The notes below the pieces were generated by a model. It ran no database searches. It had not been told where the DNA came from and saw nothing but the letters and a program-made list of their open reading frames with translations. A DNA stretch of 64,000 nucleotides, taken from assembly GCF_000378385.1 (NCBI RefSeq), contig NZ_KB899664.1, positions 62,001-126,000 on the forward strand, given 5' to 3'. Position numbers and translations under genes: made by a program. Numbering within the stretch: position 1 is the first letter of the stretch; each line of letters begins with the position of its first letter. This document shows positions 17,259-26,682 of this stretch, piece by piece. Source of the DNA: Paenibacillus daejeonensis DSM 15491 (lineage in GTDB: Bacteria > Bacillota > Bacilli > Paenibacillales > Paenibacillaceae).

Positions 17259-17624
17259 ATGTCAGAAACGCACGTGTCTTATACGATTCGAACGCAGCAC
17301 GCGACGTTCATCAATGAAGCGATCGAAGCCTCGGTCATTACCGATATCATCCATGATTTTGTGAGCGATGACAGTGACTTCATCGTGATTGAACCCACGC
17401 CAATGATTCAGAACACGCTGTACCTGCAAGCGATCTCCGCACCCAACAACCCCGGTGGCATCGTGGTCGAGCTGCGGGTGCAGCATGACGAGGAGTCCTT
17501 CACGCACTACAGTTACGAGACAGAGGATACCGCGGAGGTCATTCGGATGTTCCTCAATTACTGGGGTTCACAGCAATTGCCTGACATGACTAACTGGACG
17601 GATATCACAGAGCAGTTCGAATAG
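17259..17624 (+). CDS. Conserved hypothetical protein
   Basis: 121 acidic residues with a strong AGGAGGG site before the ATG. The sequence alternates short beta-like and helical stretches with no signal, membrane helix or catalytic motif; HYSYETEDTAEVIRMFLNYW near residue 90 looks amphipathic. I do not recognise the family. It lies eight bases upstream of a WYL regulator and shares its promoter, so a small ligand-binding or adaptor role is possible but unproven. Confidence 0.7.
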   Translation: MSETHVSYTIRTQHATFINEAIEASVITDIIHDFVSDDSDFIVIEPTPMIQNTLYLQAISAPNNPGGIVVELRVQHDEESFTHYSYETEDTAEVIRMFLNYWGSQQLPDMTNWTDITEQFE

Positions 17625-17632
17625 GGGACATC

Positions 17633-18604
17633 ATGGCCAAGTGGGATAATATGCTCTCTATTCTGTGGATGCTGCAGGCCAGGGGCAAAATGACGGCGGC
17701 GGAAATCGCGGAGTCGCTGGAGATTAGTGTGCGGACGGTTTACCGTTATGTGGACGGTCTCTGCGCGAGCGGCGTACCGATTATGGCGGAAGCGGGGCAT
17801 GAGGGTGGATTTCAGGTGCTGGAGAGCTTTCGGGAAACGCCGATATTCTTTGACAGCGAGGAGCTGCGGGCTATGGCAGAGGCTGCCAAGTTCGCCGACG
17901 GTGCAGGCTACCCCTACACAGCCGAAATGACCCGGGCACTCGCCAAAATTGAACACGGCCTGAAGCCCGAGCAGCTCGAGGAGCTGCAGCGCCGCACCAG
18001 CGGGCTTGAGGTGATTTTGCCTCCTCATGGCCCTTCGTTGGCACGTGTCTTGCGCCAGCTGGAGACCGCAGTGACGGAGGGGCACACCGTGAACATTGCT
18101 TACCGCAAAGAGGGAGATACCCTCAGCGAGCGGGAGATTGACCCCTATGGCATCGCCTACCGGAGACAGCAGTGGTACGTGGTTGCCCGCTGCCATCAGG
18201 CCGAATCGCTGCGCACCTTCCGCGTCGACCGCATCACAGAGATGAGCGAGACAGGGCAAGCCTTTGACAAGCCAGCGGGTTTCTCCGTAGCCGGTTATTT
18301 CCGGGATCAATCCGACAGCGGCCGGGAAACGGAGGCGCCGCTCATCCCGCTGCGCATCGCGGGTGAACCGGAGGATTTAAGCGATCTGTGCGGGCATTGG
18401 CACCTCCAGCATTATCTGTCGGAGCGTCACGACCGGGAGGTTGTATTTCTGCTCGATGAACAGACCATGCACAAGTATTTGCCCGTCTATCTGCTCACAT
18501 TCGGCACCCGCTTGTCCATTCTGGAGCCAGAGCAGCTCCGCATACAGATGGCCGAGACGGCACGCCGATTAGCCGCTCATCACCTCAAGCGCCCCGGGCT
18601 CTGA
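17633..18604 (+). CDS. YafY-type HTH and WYL-domain transcriptional regulator
   Basis: 323 residues. An N-terminal helix-turn-helix of HTH_11 type (MTAAEIAESLEISVRTVYRYV) is followed by a linker and a WYL domain with YGIAYRRQQWYVVARC and FRVDRITEM near residues 165-205. WYL domains bind nucleic acid or nucleotide ligands and steer repressors or activators. The ribosome site is weak (GGGGAC), but the gene is eight bases behind another, so coupling is likely. A close relative is encoded at 27681. Confidence 0.88.
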   Translation: MAKWDNMLSILWMLQARGKMTAAEIAESLEISVRTVYRYVDGLCASGVPIMAEAGHEGGFQVLESFRETPIFFDSEELRAMAEAAKFADGAGYPYTAEMTRALAKIEHGLKPEQLEELQRRTSGLEVILPPHGPSLARVLRQLETAVTEGHTVNIAYRKEGDTLSEREIDPYGIAYRRQQWYVVARCHQAESLRTFRVDRITEMSETGQAFDKPAGFSVAGYFRDQSDSGRETEAPLIPLRIAGEPEDLSDLCGHWHLQHYLSERHDREVVFLLDEQTMHKYLPVYLLTFGTRLSILEPEQLRIQMAETARRLAAHHLKRPGL

Positions 18605-18620
18605 ACCCGAGGGCGTTTTT
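18590..18620 (+). terminator. Rho-independent terminator after the WYL regulator
   Basis: CGCCCCGGG pairs with CCCGAGGGCG (one bulged A), followed by five T residues. The stem overlaps the last codons and stop of the gene. Confidence 0.7.
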
Positions 18621-18703
18621 GCTGCTGTAGGGACGTGTTATTCAATCGCCTGTAGGGTAATAATGAGGGTTGAATACCAGGAATGAAGAGGGGGCTGTGC
18701 GGC

Positions 18704-19444
18704 GTGTGGATGGCTCTGATGTGGGGCGGGATCTCGGCAGCAGGTGCGCTTCTGGGAGCACTGGTATCGTTGATGGTACATGTGCCTAAGCGAATATTGG
18801 GCTGGATCATGGCGTTTGGTACGGGCACCTTGATCGGCGCGGCCGTGTTCGAGCTATTAGCAGAGGCGGTAGAGGGCGGCGGCGTATTAGCAACAGCGAT
18901 TGGATTCACGGTAGGCGCCCTCGTCTATACCTCGTTCGATGTGCTCGTCTCCAAACAAGGCGGAGCCCACCGCAAGCGGTCAGGGGGCGGTAAGGGTGAG
19001 GAGGACCAGCTTGCCCAGAGGTCAAAAGGGATATTTGCAGGTACCGTGATGGATGCAATTCCCGAATCCATCATGCTGGGTGCGAGCGTGCTGGCTGGCG
19101 GCAGCGTAAGCATTGTCCTGCTGGTATCCATTTTTATCAGCAACTTTCCAGAGGGACTGTCCAGTACCGCGGGGCTCCGCAAGAGTGGATACAGCCGCCG
19201 CGGGATTCTTTTGTTGTGGTCAACAGTGCTGTTGCTCTCCGCGCTAGCAGCTATGGGAGGTTATCTGTTTCTGGAGCGCCTGCCAGAAGAGTTGGTGGCA
19301 GGCATTGGAGCTTTCGCGGGAGGCGGTATTATTGCCATGATCTGCTCGACCATGATGCCGGAAGCATTCGAAGAGGGGGGGCCCGTCGTTGGATTCATTG
19401 CCTCCATGGGCTTGTTGGTTGCCCTGATTCTCGATTTGGTTTGA
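18704..19444 (+). CDS. ZIP-family metal ion transporter
   Basis: About 246 residues, eight hydrophobic segments and a hydrophilic loop rich in Gly, Lys and Arg near residue 95, as in ZIP proteins. The signature metal-site helices read DAIPESIMLG and SNFPEGLSS, with the P-E-S and P-E-G motifs of GufA/ZupT-like members. Substrates of the family are zinc, iron or manganese. GTG 18704 is preferred because AGAGGGGG lies nine bases upstream; ATG 18683 is in frame but has no spaced ribosome site. Monocistronic, with a terminator after it. Confidence 0.85.
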   Translation: MWMALMWGGISAAGALLGALVSLMVHVPKRILGWIMAFGTGTLIGAAVFELLAEAVEGGGVLATAIGFTVGALVYTSFDVLVSKQGGAHRKRSGGGKGEEDQLAQRSKGIFAGTVMDAIPESIMLGASVLAGGSVSIVLLVSIFISNFPEGLSSTAGLRKSGYSRRGILLLWSTVLLLSALAAMGGYLFLERLPEELVAGIGAFAGGGIIAMICSTMMPEAFEEGGPVVGFIASMGLLVALILDLV

Positions 19445-19471
19445 GCAAACGGGTGGCAACACCGTCCCAAC

Positions 19472-19506
19472 AAGAGCCTGCTTGCAACTGCAGCAGGTTC
19501 TTTGCT
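19472..19506 (+). terminator. Rho-independent terminator after the ZIP gene
   Basis: AAGAGCCTGCT pairs with AGCAGGTTCTT through an 11-bp stem with one G-T pair and a nine-base loop; only a short T tract follows. Confidence 0.65.
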
Positions 19507-19608
19507 GCGGGACAACCATTCGACACCATGTCGAACAGTAATGTTGACTTCTTATAAATCCGATTGAAATCTTCTATGGAGGGTTCAAAGGATGGCTTAT
19601 ATACTTTT

Positions 19609-19622
19609 TGAAAGCGCTACAT
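19609..19622 (+). promoter_or_regulatory. Candidate CcpA (cre) site
   Basis: TGAAAGCGCT starts a match to the catabolite-responsive element TGWAANCGNTNWCA; the first ten positions agree and the last three do not. It lies about 40 bp before a sugar-binding lipoprotein gene, a usual place for CcpA repression. Confidence 0.45.
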
Positions 19623-19650
19623 TTTCTTAATAAACAGGAGGGGTTAGGTC

Positions 19651-21051
19651 ATGAAGGCTCGCAACTGGTGGGTAATTCTCTGTGTGTTCATTCTGGTATT
19701 CACAGCAGCATGCAGCAGCGGAGAAGGGGGAACAGTCGAGGAGAACAATGGCAGCAATCAGGGGGCCGAAACGACGAATGAGGGCAATGAGCAGAACGCA
19801 ACGGAGGCTGAAGAGACAGCGACCAATCCGAACGCGACACCGGAGATGGATTTTGATCTGGGCGGCAGAACGATCAAGCTGGTGTCATGGTACAACGAGG
19901 CCATCCCTACGGACAGCCCTGACAACATTCAACGCAAAGAAAATCTCGACGCGTTGATGGAGAAGCATAATTTCACGGTGGAATATGTCGTTGTAGATTA
20001 TGGCGAGTACCGGGATAAGATTGCTTCGACGCTGCTGGCTGGCGATCCCTTAGGCGATATTATCCGTGTTGCCAGACCCTGGATGATGCCGTCTCTGGTC
20101 CAACAGGACATGTTCTGGCCGCTGGATGAGTACGTCATCAACGACAATGCGTTCGTCCTTCAATACACGACCGACCACTCCCAGTTCGATGGCAAGGGGT
20201 ATGGATTCCGAATCGGCGTCAGTGGCGCGGCATCGGGCGTGTTCTATAACCGTACGTTGATGAATGAATTCGGCATGAAGCCGCTCCAGGAATACGTCGA
20301 TGAAGACAATTGGAACTGGGAGACCTTCATTCAAGTGGCCAAAGAAGCCAACAAAGACACGGACAATGACGGGAATCTCGACCGTTGGGGACTGGCCACG
20401 GCCTCTATGCTGATTCAAGCGCTGTCCTCGAATGAGACAGGACTGGTTGACGGCAACCAGCAGACCCTGGATGCTCCTCAGACCCAGGAATCCCTAAACT
20501 TCATTTCGCGTCTGGCGACCGAGAATGTAGCCCGTCCGACAGAGGGCGGCGACTGGACAGAGCCGAAACAATTCTTCCTGCAGGGCAATACGCTCATGTA
20601 CCCTGGTATGGATTATGAAGCCAATGATTTTAAAGAGGAAATGGCCGATTTTGAACTGGGCTTCCTGCCGTTCCCTCAAGGCCCTAGCGCATCCAGGTAC
20701 CATACGCATGTGACGATCCCTAACTACTATACCATTCCACGGGCAGTAGAGAATCCGGAGCAGCTCGTGTACCTATGGGAGAAAATCTATGATATCGAGT
20801 CCATTTATGATTATCCCAAGCAAGCTGACCTGGAGAAGTTCTTCAGCAACGAGGATGACATTAACAATGCAAGGGATTCCGCTGAGAGTATTCGGGTGAT
20901 TGAGCAGGGTGATTACTACCCGTCGATGCCTTATTATGAGCTGGTCGACGAGCTGGTTGACGGCGTATCGGTATCGACCGTGATTGAGAAGTACAAGACG
21001 CCGTTCCAAGCAGCTATCGATGAAGTATGGAATTCGCCAGCAGGTGAGTAA
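19651..21051 (+). CDS. Orphan extracellular sugar-binding lipoprotein
   Basis: 466 residues with AGGAGGGG upstream. The lipobox FTAAC gives Cys21 as the anchor, followed by an acidic Asn/Glu/Thr-rich linker to about residue 60. The mature domain begins FDLGGRTIKLVSWYNEAIP and ends with an IEKYKTPFQAAIDEVW region, like cluster-D CUT1 binding proteins. No permease genes adjoin, so it must share a transporter encoded elsewhere. It converges with an AraC regulator gene across one terminator. A possible cre site lies upstream. Confidence 0.85.
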   Translation: MKARNWWVILCVFILVFTAACSSGEGGTVEENNGSNQGAETTNEGNEQNATEAEETATNPNATPEMDFDLGGRTIKLVSWYNEAIPTDSPDNIQRKENLDALMEKHNFTVEYVVVDYGEYRDKIASTLLAGDPLGDIIRVARPWMMPSLVQQDMFWPLDEYVINDNAFVLQYTTDHSQFDGKGYGFRIGVSGAASGVFYNRTLMNEFGMKPLQEYVDEDNWNWETFIQVAKEANKDTDNDGNLDRWGLATASMLIQALSSNETGLVDGNQQTLDAPQTQESLNFISRLATENVARPTEGGDWTEPKQFFLQGNTLMYPGMDYEANDFKEEMADFELGFLPFPQGPSASRYHTHVTIPNYYTIPRAVENPEQLVYLWEKIYDIESIYDYPKQADLEKFFSNEDDINNARDSAESIRVIEQGDYYPSMPYYELVDELVDGVSVSTVIEKYKTPFQAAIDEVWNSPAGE

Positions 21052-21072
21052 ATAAGTTGAAATTCAGTCTGG

Positions 21073-21102
21073 AAGGCATGGGGGTCAATCCCATGCCTTT
21101 TT
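21073..21102 (+). terminator. Rho-independent terminator, shared by converging genes
   Basis: A 10-bp perfect stem AAGGCATGGG / CCCATGCCTT with a seven-base loop and five T residues. The stem overlaps the last codons of the minus-strand AraC gene. Confidence 0.85.
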
Positions 21103-21882
21103 GGTGTCTTCCAGTACTTTTTTGGCCATGGACGGGGGATAGCCTTTGATCTGTTTGAAGAGATTGCTGAAATAATAGATGTCCTGGAAACCGCAGCGCG
21201 CAGCCGTTTCCGTTACGGTAAAGTCCCCTGCGAGCAGCATCATTTCGGCACTGTTGATCCGGATGCGGTTGATGTACTCTTTATAAGTAGAGCCTGTATG
21301 ATGCTTGAACAGCTTGCCCAGATACACCGGATGCAGCTGCACCATCTCAGCCATCTCCCCCAGCTGAATCTGCTCTGCATAATGATCCGTAATATAGTCG
21401 ACCACCCGTTTGATTCGCGGATCGGTCCGACTCGTGGCTTGCCTGTAGAAGTTGGTTAACAGACGATGCAGGATCATTTCGAATAAGGCACGGGCCCGAA
21501 TCATATAGAAAGGCTGCTTGTCCATCCAGACCTGCTTGAAGTCGCGGATGTACGTCACAATTTCTTTGGTAATCATCCGCTTAGTCACAATATCGAAGGG
21601 CAGCGCCTGATGATTGTGGGGTCCCGCCCAGTGAAAGTTGAAGGGGTAGGCATGCATAGGCGAGCTATCAAATGTATACGCTTCCCTAATGCTCCCACCG
21701 GGGACGTAGATAAGGTCTCCTGCTTCGACCAGATGCTCCTTCCCATTAATGACGTAACAGGCTTTGCCGTCCATAACAAAGGTTAGGTCGTGGAAGCCGA
21801 TTTTCCGCTGCTCAATGGTCCATCCCGGGAAGCATCTGCGATCGACGAATAGGAACACGTTCGGTACAAGGTGGTGAAACAT
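21085..21882 (-). CDS. AraC-family regulator with cupin-like sensor domain
   Basis: 265 residues. The N-terminal half has a cupin-like beta-barrel (FVMDGKACYVINGKEHLVEA, then GDLIYVPGG), normally a sugar-binding sensor. The C-terminal half holds two helix-turn-helix units: IQLGEMAEMVQLHPVYLGKL and FTVTETAARCGFQDIYYFSN, followed by the family end GYPPSMA. It converges on the orphan sugar-binding protein gene and probably responds to a carbohydrate. It shares an upstream space of about 150 bp with the divergent SUFU-domain gene. Confidence 0.88.
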   Translation of the reverse strand: MFHHLVPNVFLFVDRRCFPGWTIEQRKIGFHDLTFVMDGKACYVINGKEHLVEAGDLIYVPGGSIREAYTFDSSPMHAYPFNFHWAGPHNHQALPFDIVTKRMITKEIVTYIRDFKQVWMDKQPFYMIRARALFEMILHRLLTNFYRQATSRTDPRIKRVVDYITDHYAEQIQLGEMAEMVQLHPVYLGKLFKHHTGSTYKEYINRIRINSAEMMLLAGDFTVTETAARCGFQDIYYFSNLFKQIKGYPPSMAKKVLEDTKKAWD

Positions 21883-22039
21883 AGTATGATCGATGGCCAG
21901 TCACCTCCTATACAGAAAATATAACGATTCCCACGCCAAATTACAACGCAAAAGTGCGGTCCATTCTCCCTGCTTTGACCCGGGTGATTGTGGTAATGAT
22001 ACAATAGCTACATACATACCTATGCGATCAGGAGGAATA

Positions 22040-23095
22040 ATGATGAGTGAAGAAGAGCAAGCACCGGGTTGGGATGCGATCGACGAGGCCATGGCACGTA
22101 TCTATGGGGATCAGGAGCCGTTGCACTATGCAAGTCCGCTGCCCATGATGCTGGGAGGCAACGATCCGCTGAACGGTATCAGCGCCTACCGATCCGAGCA
22201 GCCATCCCCTCACTGGCATCTGGTCACCTACGGCTTCTCCGACTTGTATGAAAAAGAGGGCAACGACCCTGAATATAGCGGATATGGCTTCGAGTTAACC
22301 ATGCGACTGGCCAGACAACCGGAAGAGGATCAGCCGCCGGCATGGGCGATTAACATGCTGCAGAATATGGCCCGCTATGTCTTCAATAGCGGCAATGTCT
22401 TCAACTCCGGCGATCATCTGGATGCCAATGGTCCAATCATGCTGGATTCGGATACCAAACTGACTGCACTGGCCTTCATTACGGACCCCGAGTTGGGCGA
22501 AATCAACACGCCGCATGGCAAGGTTGCCTTTGTCCAGGCTGTCGGGATTACTGGTGATGAGCTGCAAGCGACGCAGGAATGGAATACGCTTGGCGTGTTG
22601 CGCGTGCTGGCTGGCACTTATCCCGCTTATATCACTGATCTGGAGAGGGACTCCATTCTGAATCTGCCGGAAGCGGCGCAAGCCATTGCTGAAGGTAGTG
22701 CCCGTGAGGGCTCCAGTACCGCATTCCTGTATGTGGATCAGCTCGGGTGGGAGAGCAGCGGCGGCGAGTCAGATGGTGGCAAGCTCATGTTGGGAGCCAA
22801 GCAAGCGGCAGTCGTGGCCAAACTGCTGCGGGCCCGGCTGCTGCACGGCCAGCCCCTATCCCTGGTTAGTGGAGGACTGCAGGTGGTTCTCGATACAAGC
22901 GACACCCCGGCGGTGGAGCAGCGGGAGAGCGGCGTGATGTTCAGGCTGGACCGTGCTGGAGTGGAGGAATTGGGCGCCAAGCTGGTACCGGTGGCCGGTC
23001 AGGTCAGCCTGTCGGCGCTTCCCCAAGTGGTAATCGAAGTCATGCAAACACATATAAAAGACAGCGACGGCAATGTCGTCCGTACCATCGGCTGA
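22040..23095 (+). CDS. Suppressor-of-fused (SUFU) domain protein
   Basis: 351 residues from ATG 22040, directly behind AGGAGGAATA (the frame is open to 21893 but without a site). Residues about 10-190 match the bacterial SUFU domain: GWDAIDEAMARIYG, HWHLVTYGFSDLYEKE and GYGFELTMRL, with WAINMLQNMARYV. In animals SUFU controls Hedgehog signalling; bacterial members have no settled role and often occur in toxin-immunity neighbourhoods. No toxin gene adjoins here. The C-terminal third (about 200-351) is a separate mixed domain. It lies 74 bp before a P-type ATPase gene. Confidence 0.85.
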   Translation: MMSEEEQAPGWDAIDEAMARIYGDQEPLHYASPLPMMLGGNDPLNGISAYRSEQPSPHWHLVTYGFSDLYEKEGNDPEYSGYGFELTMRLARQPEEDQPPAWAINMLQNMARYVFNSGNVFNSGDHLDANGPIMLDSDTKLTALAFITDPELGEINTPHGKVAFVQAVGITGDELQATQEWNTLGVLRVLAGTYPAYITDLERDSILNLPEAAQAIAEGSAREGSSTAFLYVDQLGWESSGGESDGGKLMLGAKQAAVVAKLLRARLLHGQPLSLVSGGLQVVLDTSDTPAVEQRESGVMFRLDRAGVEELGAKLVPVAGQVSLSALPQVVIEVMQTHIKDSDGNVVRTIG

Positions 23096-23169
23096 CAAAA
23101 TCTCTGATTCTTTGGCAGCTTCGGGGTTAAGATATAAGCAGTGAAGCTTAACAGCGAGGAGTGGGTCGA

Positions 23170-25818
23170 TTGGAGCATTATCGGCGCAGTACAGAAGAGA
23201 CACTGCAAGAGGTGGAGAGCTCTTCGCAAGGCCTGACGGCCGCAGAGGCGACGGCAAGACGGGAAAAGCACGGATATAACGAGCTTCAGGCCAAGGCAGC
23301 TACACCTGTATGGAAGCTGCTGGTGGAGAATATCAAGGACCCGATGGTTATCGTGTTGCTGGCGGTTGTTGCTGTTCAGGTGGCACTGGGCCATCTGATT
23401 GAGTCGCTTATTATCTTCCTGGTCATCGTGCTGAACGCCGTACTGAGCGTCGTTCAGACCAAGAAGGCTGAGAGCTCGCTCGATGCACTGCGGCAGATGT
23501 CTGCTCCCGAGGCCAAGGTTATACGGGATGGAGCCAAGGTGACGGTGCCTGCTCGTGAGCTGGTGCCCGGGGACATTGTGCTGCTGGATGCGGGAGATTT
23601 TGTACCGGCAGATGGCCGTATCCTGGATTCTGGCAGTCTGAAGATCAATGAAGGCATGCTCACCGGCGAGTCTGAGGCTGCCGAGAAGCATGCCGATGCC
23701 ATTGCAGAAGAGGCGCCGCTCGGTGACCGCCGCAATATGGCCTTCAGCGGCTCGCTCGTCGTCTACGGCCGCGGCACGATGGTCGTGACCGCAACCGCGC
23801 TGGGAACCGAGATTGGCAAGATTGCCGAGATGATCGAGAGTGCGGAGTCCAAGAGTACCCCGCTGCAGCGCAAGCTGGAGGCGTTCAGCAAGAAGCTGGG
23901 CGTCTTCATTCTATGCCTCTGCGTCGTCATCTTCGCAGTCGAAGCGGGCCGGGTCTGGGTGTCGGCGGATGGCGAATTCCTCGGTGAATCGTTGATCAAC
24001 GCCTTGATGTTCGCGGTTGCGGTTGCTGTCGCTGCGATTCCCGAGGCGCTGTCCTCCATCGTCACCATTGTGCTATCGATCGGCACCAACAAGATGGCGC
24101 GTCAGCATGCGATTATTCGCCGTCTGCCAGCTGTTGAAGCGCTGGGCTCGGCCGGAGTCATTTGCACGGATAAGACGGGTACGCTGACGCAAAACAAGAT
24201 GACGGTTGTCGATTACTACATTCCCCATGGCAAGCGGGACGAGTTTCCGGATGATCCCGAGGCGTGGAGCGAAGCGGAGCGGCGACTGCTGCACATTGCA
24301 GTCCTCTGTAACGATGCCAACATTAATGAAGAGGGTCAGGAGATTGGTGATCCGACCGAGGTCGCCCTGATCGCATTCAGTAACAATCGCAACAAGCATT
24401 ACAGTGAAATCCGTGACCAATTCCCGCGCGAGGCAGAGCTGCCTTTCGACTCTGATCGCAAGCTGATGAGTACCGTGCATCAGTTCGAGGGCGAGTATGC
24501 GATGCTCACCAAGGGCGGTCCGGATGTCTTGATCAGCCGCTGCGACCGCGTCTTCATCCATGGCGAGGTACAGCCGCTGACGGAGGAGATTCGCGAACAA
24601 TTCAAGGAGCAGAATGAGGATTTCTCCAGGCGGGCGCTGCGGGTGCTGGCGTATGCTTACAAGCCTCTGCCAGACAAAAGCCCGCTGCGCCACGAGGATG
24701 AACATGATCTCATCCTGGTCGGCCTGAGCGCGATGATTGATCCGCCGCGTGAAGCCGTCTATGAAGCCATCGAGCAGTCGAAGCGGGCTGGTATCCGTAC
24801 CGTGATGATTACGGGCGACCACAAGACGACGGCGGAGGCGATCGGTCGGGATATCGGCTTGATGGGCGATGAGGATCTGGCTCTCACAGGCGCCGAGCTC
24901 GATAAGCTCTCGGATGATGAGCTGGACCGCAAGCTGGAGCGGGTCGCCGTCTATGCCCGCGTCTCACCGGAGAACAAAATCCGAATTGTCCGGGCCTGGC
25001 AGCGTAAAGGCAAGGTCGCAGCGATGACTGGCGATGGTGTCAATGATGCGCCGGCGCTCAAGCAGGCCGATATCGGCGTAGCGATGGGTAGCGGCACGGA
25101 TGTTGCCAAAGATGCTTCGGCGATGATCCTGACCGATGACAACTTTGTCTCCATCGTCCGGGCGGTCAGTGTGGGACGAATGGTCTTCGACAATATCAAG
25201 AAGGCGATTGCTTACCTGTTCGCAGGCAACCTGGGAGCCATAACGGCGATCCTGTTCGCCTTGGTGGTCGGCTGGGTCAATCCGTTTACGGCGTTGCAGC
25301 TGCTCTTCATCAACCTGGTCAATGACTCGCTCCCTGCCATTGCGCTAGGCACCGAGAAGGCGGAGCCGGATGTAATGGATCGCAAGCCCCGGAATATTAG
25401 CGAGGGGATATTCGCTGGCGGAACCCTCCAGGTCGTGATCCTGCGTGGCTTGTTGATCGGCGTAGCCGTCATCGTCTCGCAGTTTATCGGGTTGGGTGAA
25501 TCGGCGGAGGTCAGTGTGGCTATGGCTTTCACGACGTTGATTCTGGCCCGGACGCTGCAGACCTTTGCTGCACGCTCGAACATCCAGACCATTCTGCAGG
25601 TTGGTTTCTTGACCAACAAGTATGTCTTGGGAGCCGTTTTCGTCTGCTTCTGTCTGTACGGTGTAACGCTACTGCCAGGTGTACGAGACATCTTCGCGAT
25701 CCCGCCGACTTTCGGGACTGACGACTTCCTGGTTGCTGCCGGTCTGGCACTGGCTGCCGTTATCCTGATGGATGTCATCAAGTGGGCACAGCATACGCTC
25801 CGCCCATCGCGAGCATAA
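23170..25818 (+). CDS. Calcium-type cation-transporting P-type ATPase (P2A)
   Basis: 882 residues. TTG 23170 is preferred, with GAGGAG eight bases upstream; GTG 23161 overlaps that site. Parts in order: N-terminal cation ATPase domain, membrane helices 1-2, actuator loop with MLTGES, membrane helix 4 with IPEAL, phosphorylation Asp334 in DKTGTLTQNK, nucleotide domain with KGGPDVL, hinge TGDGVNDAPALKQADIGVAMG, and C-terminal helices with NLVNDSLPAIALG. The IPEAL and NxxxD motifs bind calcium in SERCA-type pumps, so calcium or manganese export is likely. A terminator follows the stop. Confidence 0.92.
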   Translation: MEHYRRSTEETLQEVESSSQGLTAAEATARREKHGYNELQAKAATPVWKLLVENIKDPMVIVLLAVVAVQVALGHLIESLIIFLVIVLNAVLSVVQTKKAESSLDALRQMSAPEAKVIRDGAKVTVPARELVPGDIVLLDAGDFVPADGRILDSGSLKINEGMLTGESEAAEKHADAIAEEAPLGDRRNMAFSGSLVVYGRGTMVVTATALGTEIGKIAEMIESAESKSTPLQRKLEAFSKKLGVFILCLCVVIFAVEAGRVWVSADGEFLGESLINALMFAVAVAVAAIPEALSSIVTIVLSIGTNKMARQHAIIRRLPAVEALGSAGVICTDKTGTLTQNKMTVVDYYIPHGKRDEFPDDPEAWSEAERRLLHIAVLCNDANINEEGQEIGDPTEVALIAFSNNRNKHYSEIRDQFPREAELPFDSDRKLMSTVHQFEGEYAMLTKGGPDVLISRCDRVFIHGEVQPLTEEIREQFKEQNEDFSRRALRVLAYAYKPLPDKSPLRHEDEHDLILVGLSAMIDPPREAVYEAIEQSKRAGIRTVMITGDHKTTAEAIGRDIGLMGDEDLALTGAELDKLSDDELDRKLERVAVYARVSPENKIRIVRAWQRKGKVAAMTGDGVNDAPALKQADIGVAMGSGTDVAKDASAMILTDDNFVSIVRAVSVGRMVFDNIKKAIAYLFAGNLGAITAILFALVVGWVNPFTALQLLFINLVNDSLPAIALGTEKAEPDVMDRKPRNISEGIFAGGTLQVVILRGLLIGVAVIVSQFIGLGESAEVSVAMAFTTLILARTLQTFAARSNIQTILQVGFLTNKYVLGAVFVCFCLYGVTLLPGVRDIFAIPPTFGTDDFLVAAGLALAAVILMDVIKWAQHTLRPSRA

Positions 25819-25844
25819 GAGCAATAGCATATCGAGTGAATGTG

Positions 25845-25876
25845 ACTGCCGTACCGAACAGGTGCGGCAGTTTTTG
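25845..25876 (+). terminator. Rho-independent terminator after the P-type ATPase
   Basis: ACTGCCG and CGGCAGT form the base of a hairpin extended by ACC/GGT across one mismatch, with a GAACA loop and five T residues. Confidence 0.8.
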
Positions 25877-26051
25877 CGTGGGTTCGTCTAAGCTCCGATC
25901 GAGGTGCTGGCTGTTACGAGGATGGGACGATGAGTGGTAGGACGGGTGGCATAGCGGGTGGTTGGGCACGGGGTGCGGCATGAGGAACGACCTGCAAGAA
26001 CAGGAAAGCATTGTGGTATACTAGGGGCAGTTAACCGGAGGTGGACGATGG

Positions 26052-26624
26052 ATGATTCAGACAGATCAGGATATTTTGCAGCTAGTGGCAGGGGACGCAT
26101 GGATGATGGACATCCTCCGGCATGCGCAGTCCTTGGAGCTGCCTGACTGGTGGGTATGCGCGGGGTTCGTACGGTCCAAGATGTGGGATACGCTGCACGG
26201 ATATGAGCGGACGAGTTTGCCTGACATTGACGTGGTGTATTACGACCCATCCTCTCTGGAGGAGAGTAAGGAGAAGGAGCTGGAGCAGCGGCTGCATGAG
26301 CGTGCACCGGGGCTTCCCTGGTCGGTGAAAAACCAGGCTCGCATGCACATCGTTAACGGGGAAACGCCTTACGCCTCTTCCACAGACGCCATCAGCAAAT
26401 TCCCCGAAACCGCCACCGCACTCGGAGTGCGGCTGGACGAGCGGGGTAGGCTCGAGCTAACAGCGCCTTACGGAGTTGAAGATGCATGGGGGCTGAACGT
26501 ACGGCCGACGCCGCACTTTGCCGCCACGCCGGAGCGTATGGCCGTCTACCGCGAGCGCGTGGCCAAGAAACAATGGCAGACCAAATGGCCCCGGGTGCAG
26601 ATACTGGACCAGGGCAAGCGTTAG
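26052..26624 (+). CDS. Nucleotidyltransferase family protein (NTP_transf_6 type)
   Basis: 190 residues. ATG 26052 lies eight bases after GGAGGTG. The family pattern is visible: WWVCAGFVRSKMWD, then SLPDIDVVYYDP, where the aspartates of PDIDV correspond to the polymerase-beta-type metal site, and NGETPYASSTDAISKFPETA, typical of the DUF925 group. The family fold is nucleotidyltransferase, but no substrate is known. It is followed by a small lipoprotein gene 58 bp downstream. Confidence 0.82.
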   Translation: MIQTDQDILQLVAGDAWMMDILRHAQSLELPDWWVCAGFVRSKMWDTLHGYERTSLPDIDVVYYDPSSLEESKEKELEQRLHERAPGLPWSVKNQARMHIVNGETPYASSTDAISKFPETATALGVRLDERGRLELTAPYGVEDAWGLNVRPTPHFAATPERMAVYRERVAKKQWQTKWPRVQILDQGKR

Positions 26625-26682
26625 AGGTGAGTTGGGTCCGATTGAACGGCGAGTCGCACCCTCTCCATGGAAGGAGAAACAG

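Noticed and set aside
24073-24822. 249-codon minus-strand frame inside the P-type ATPase gene
   Set aside because: Opposite-strand shadow; the plus-strand frame has every P-type ATPase motif.
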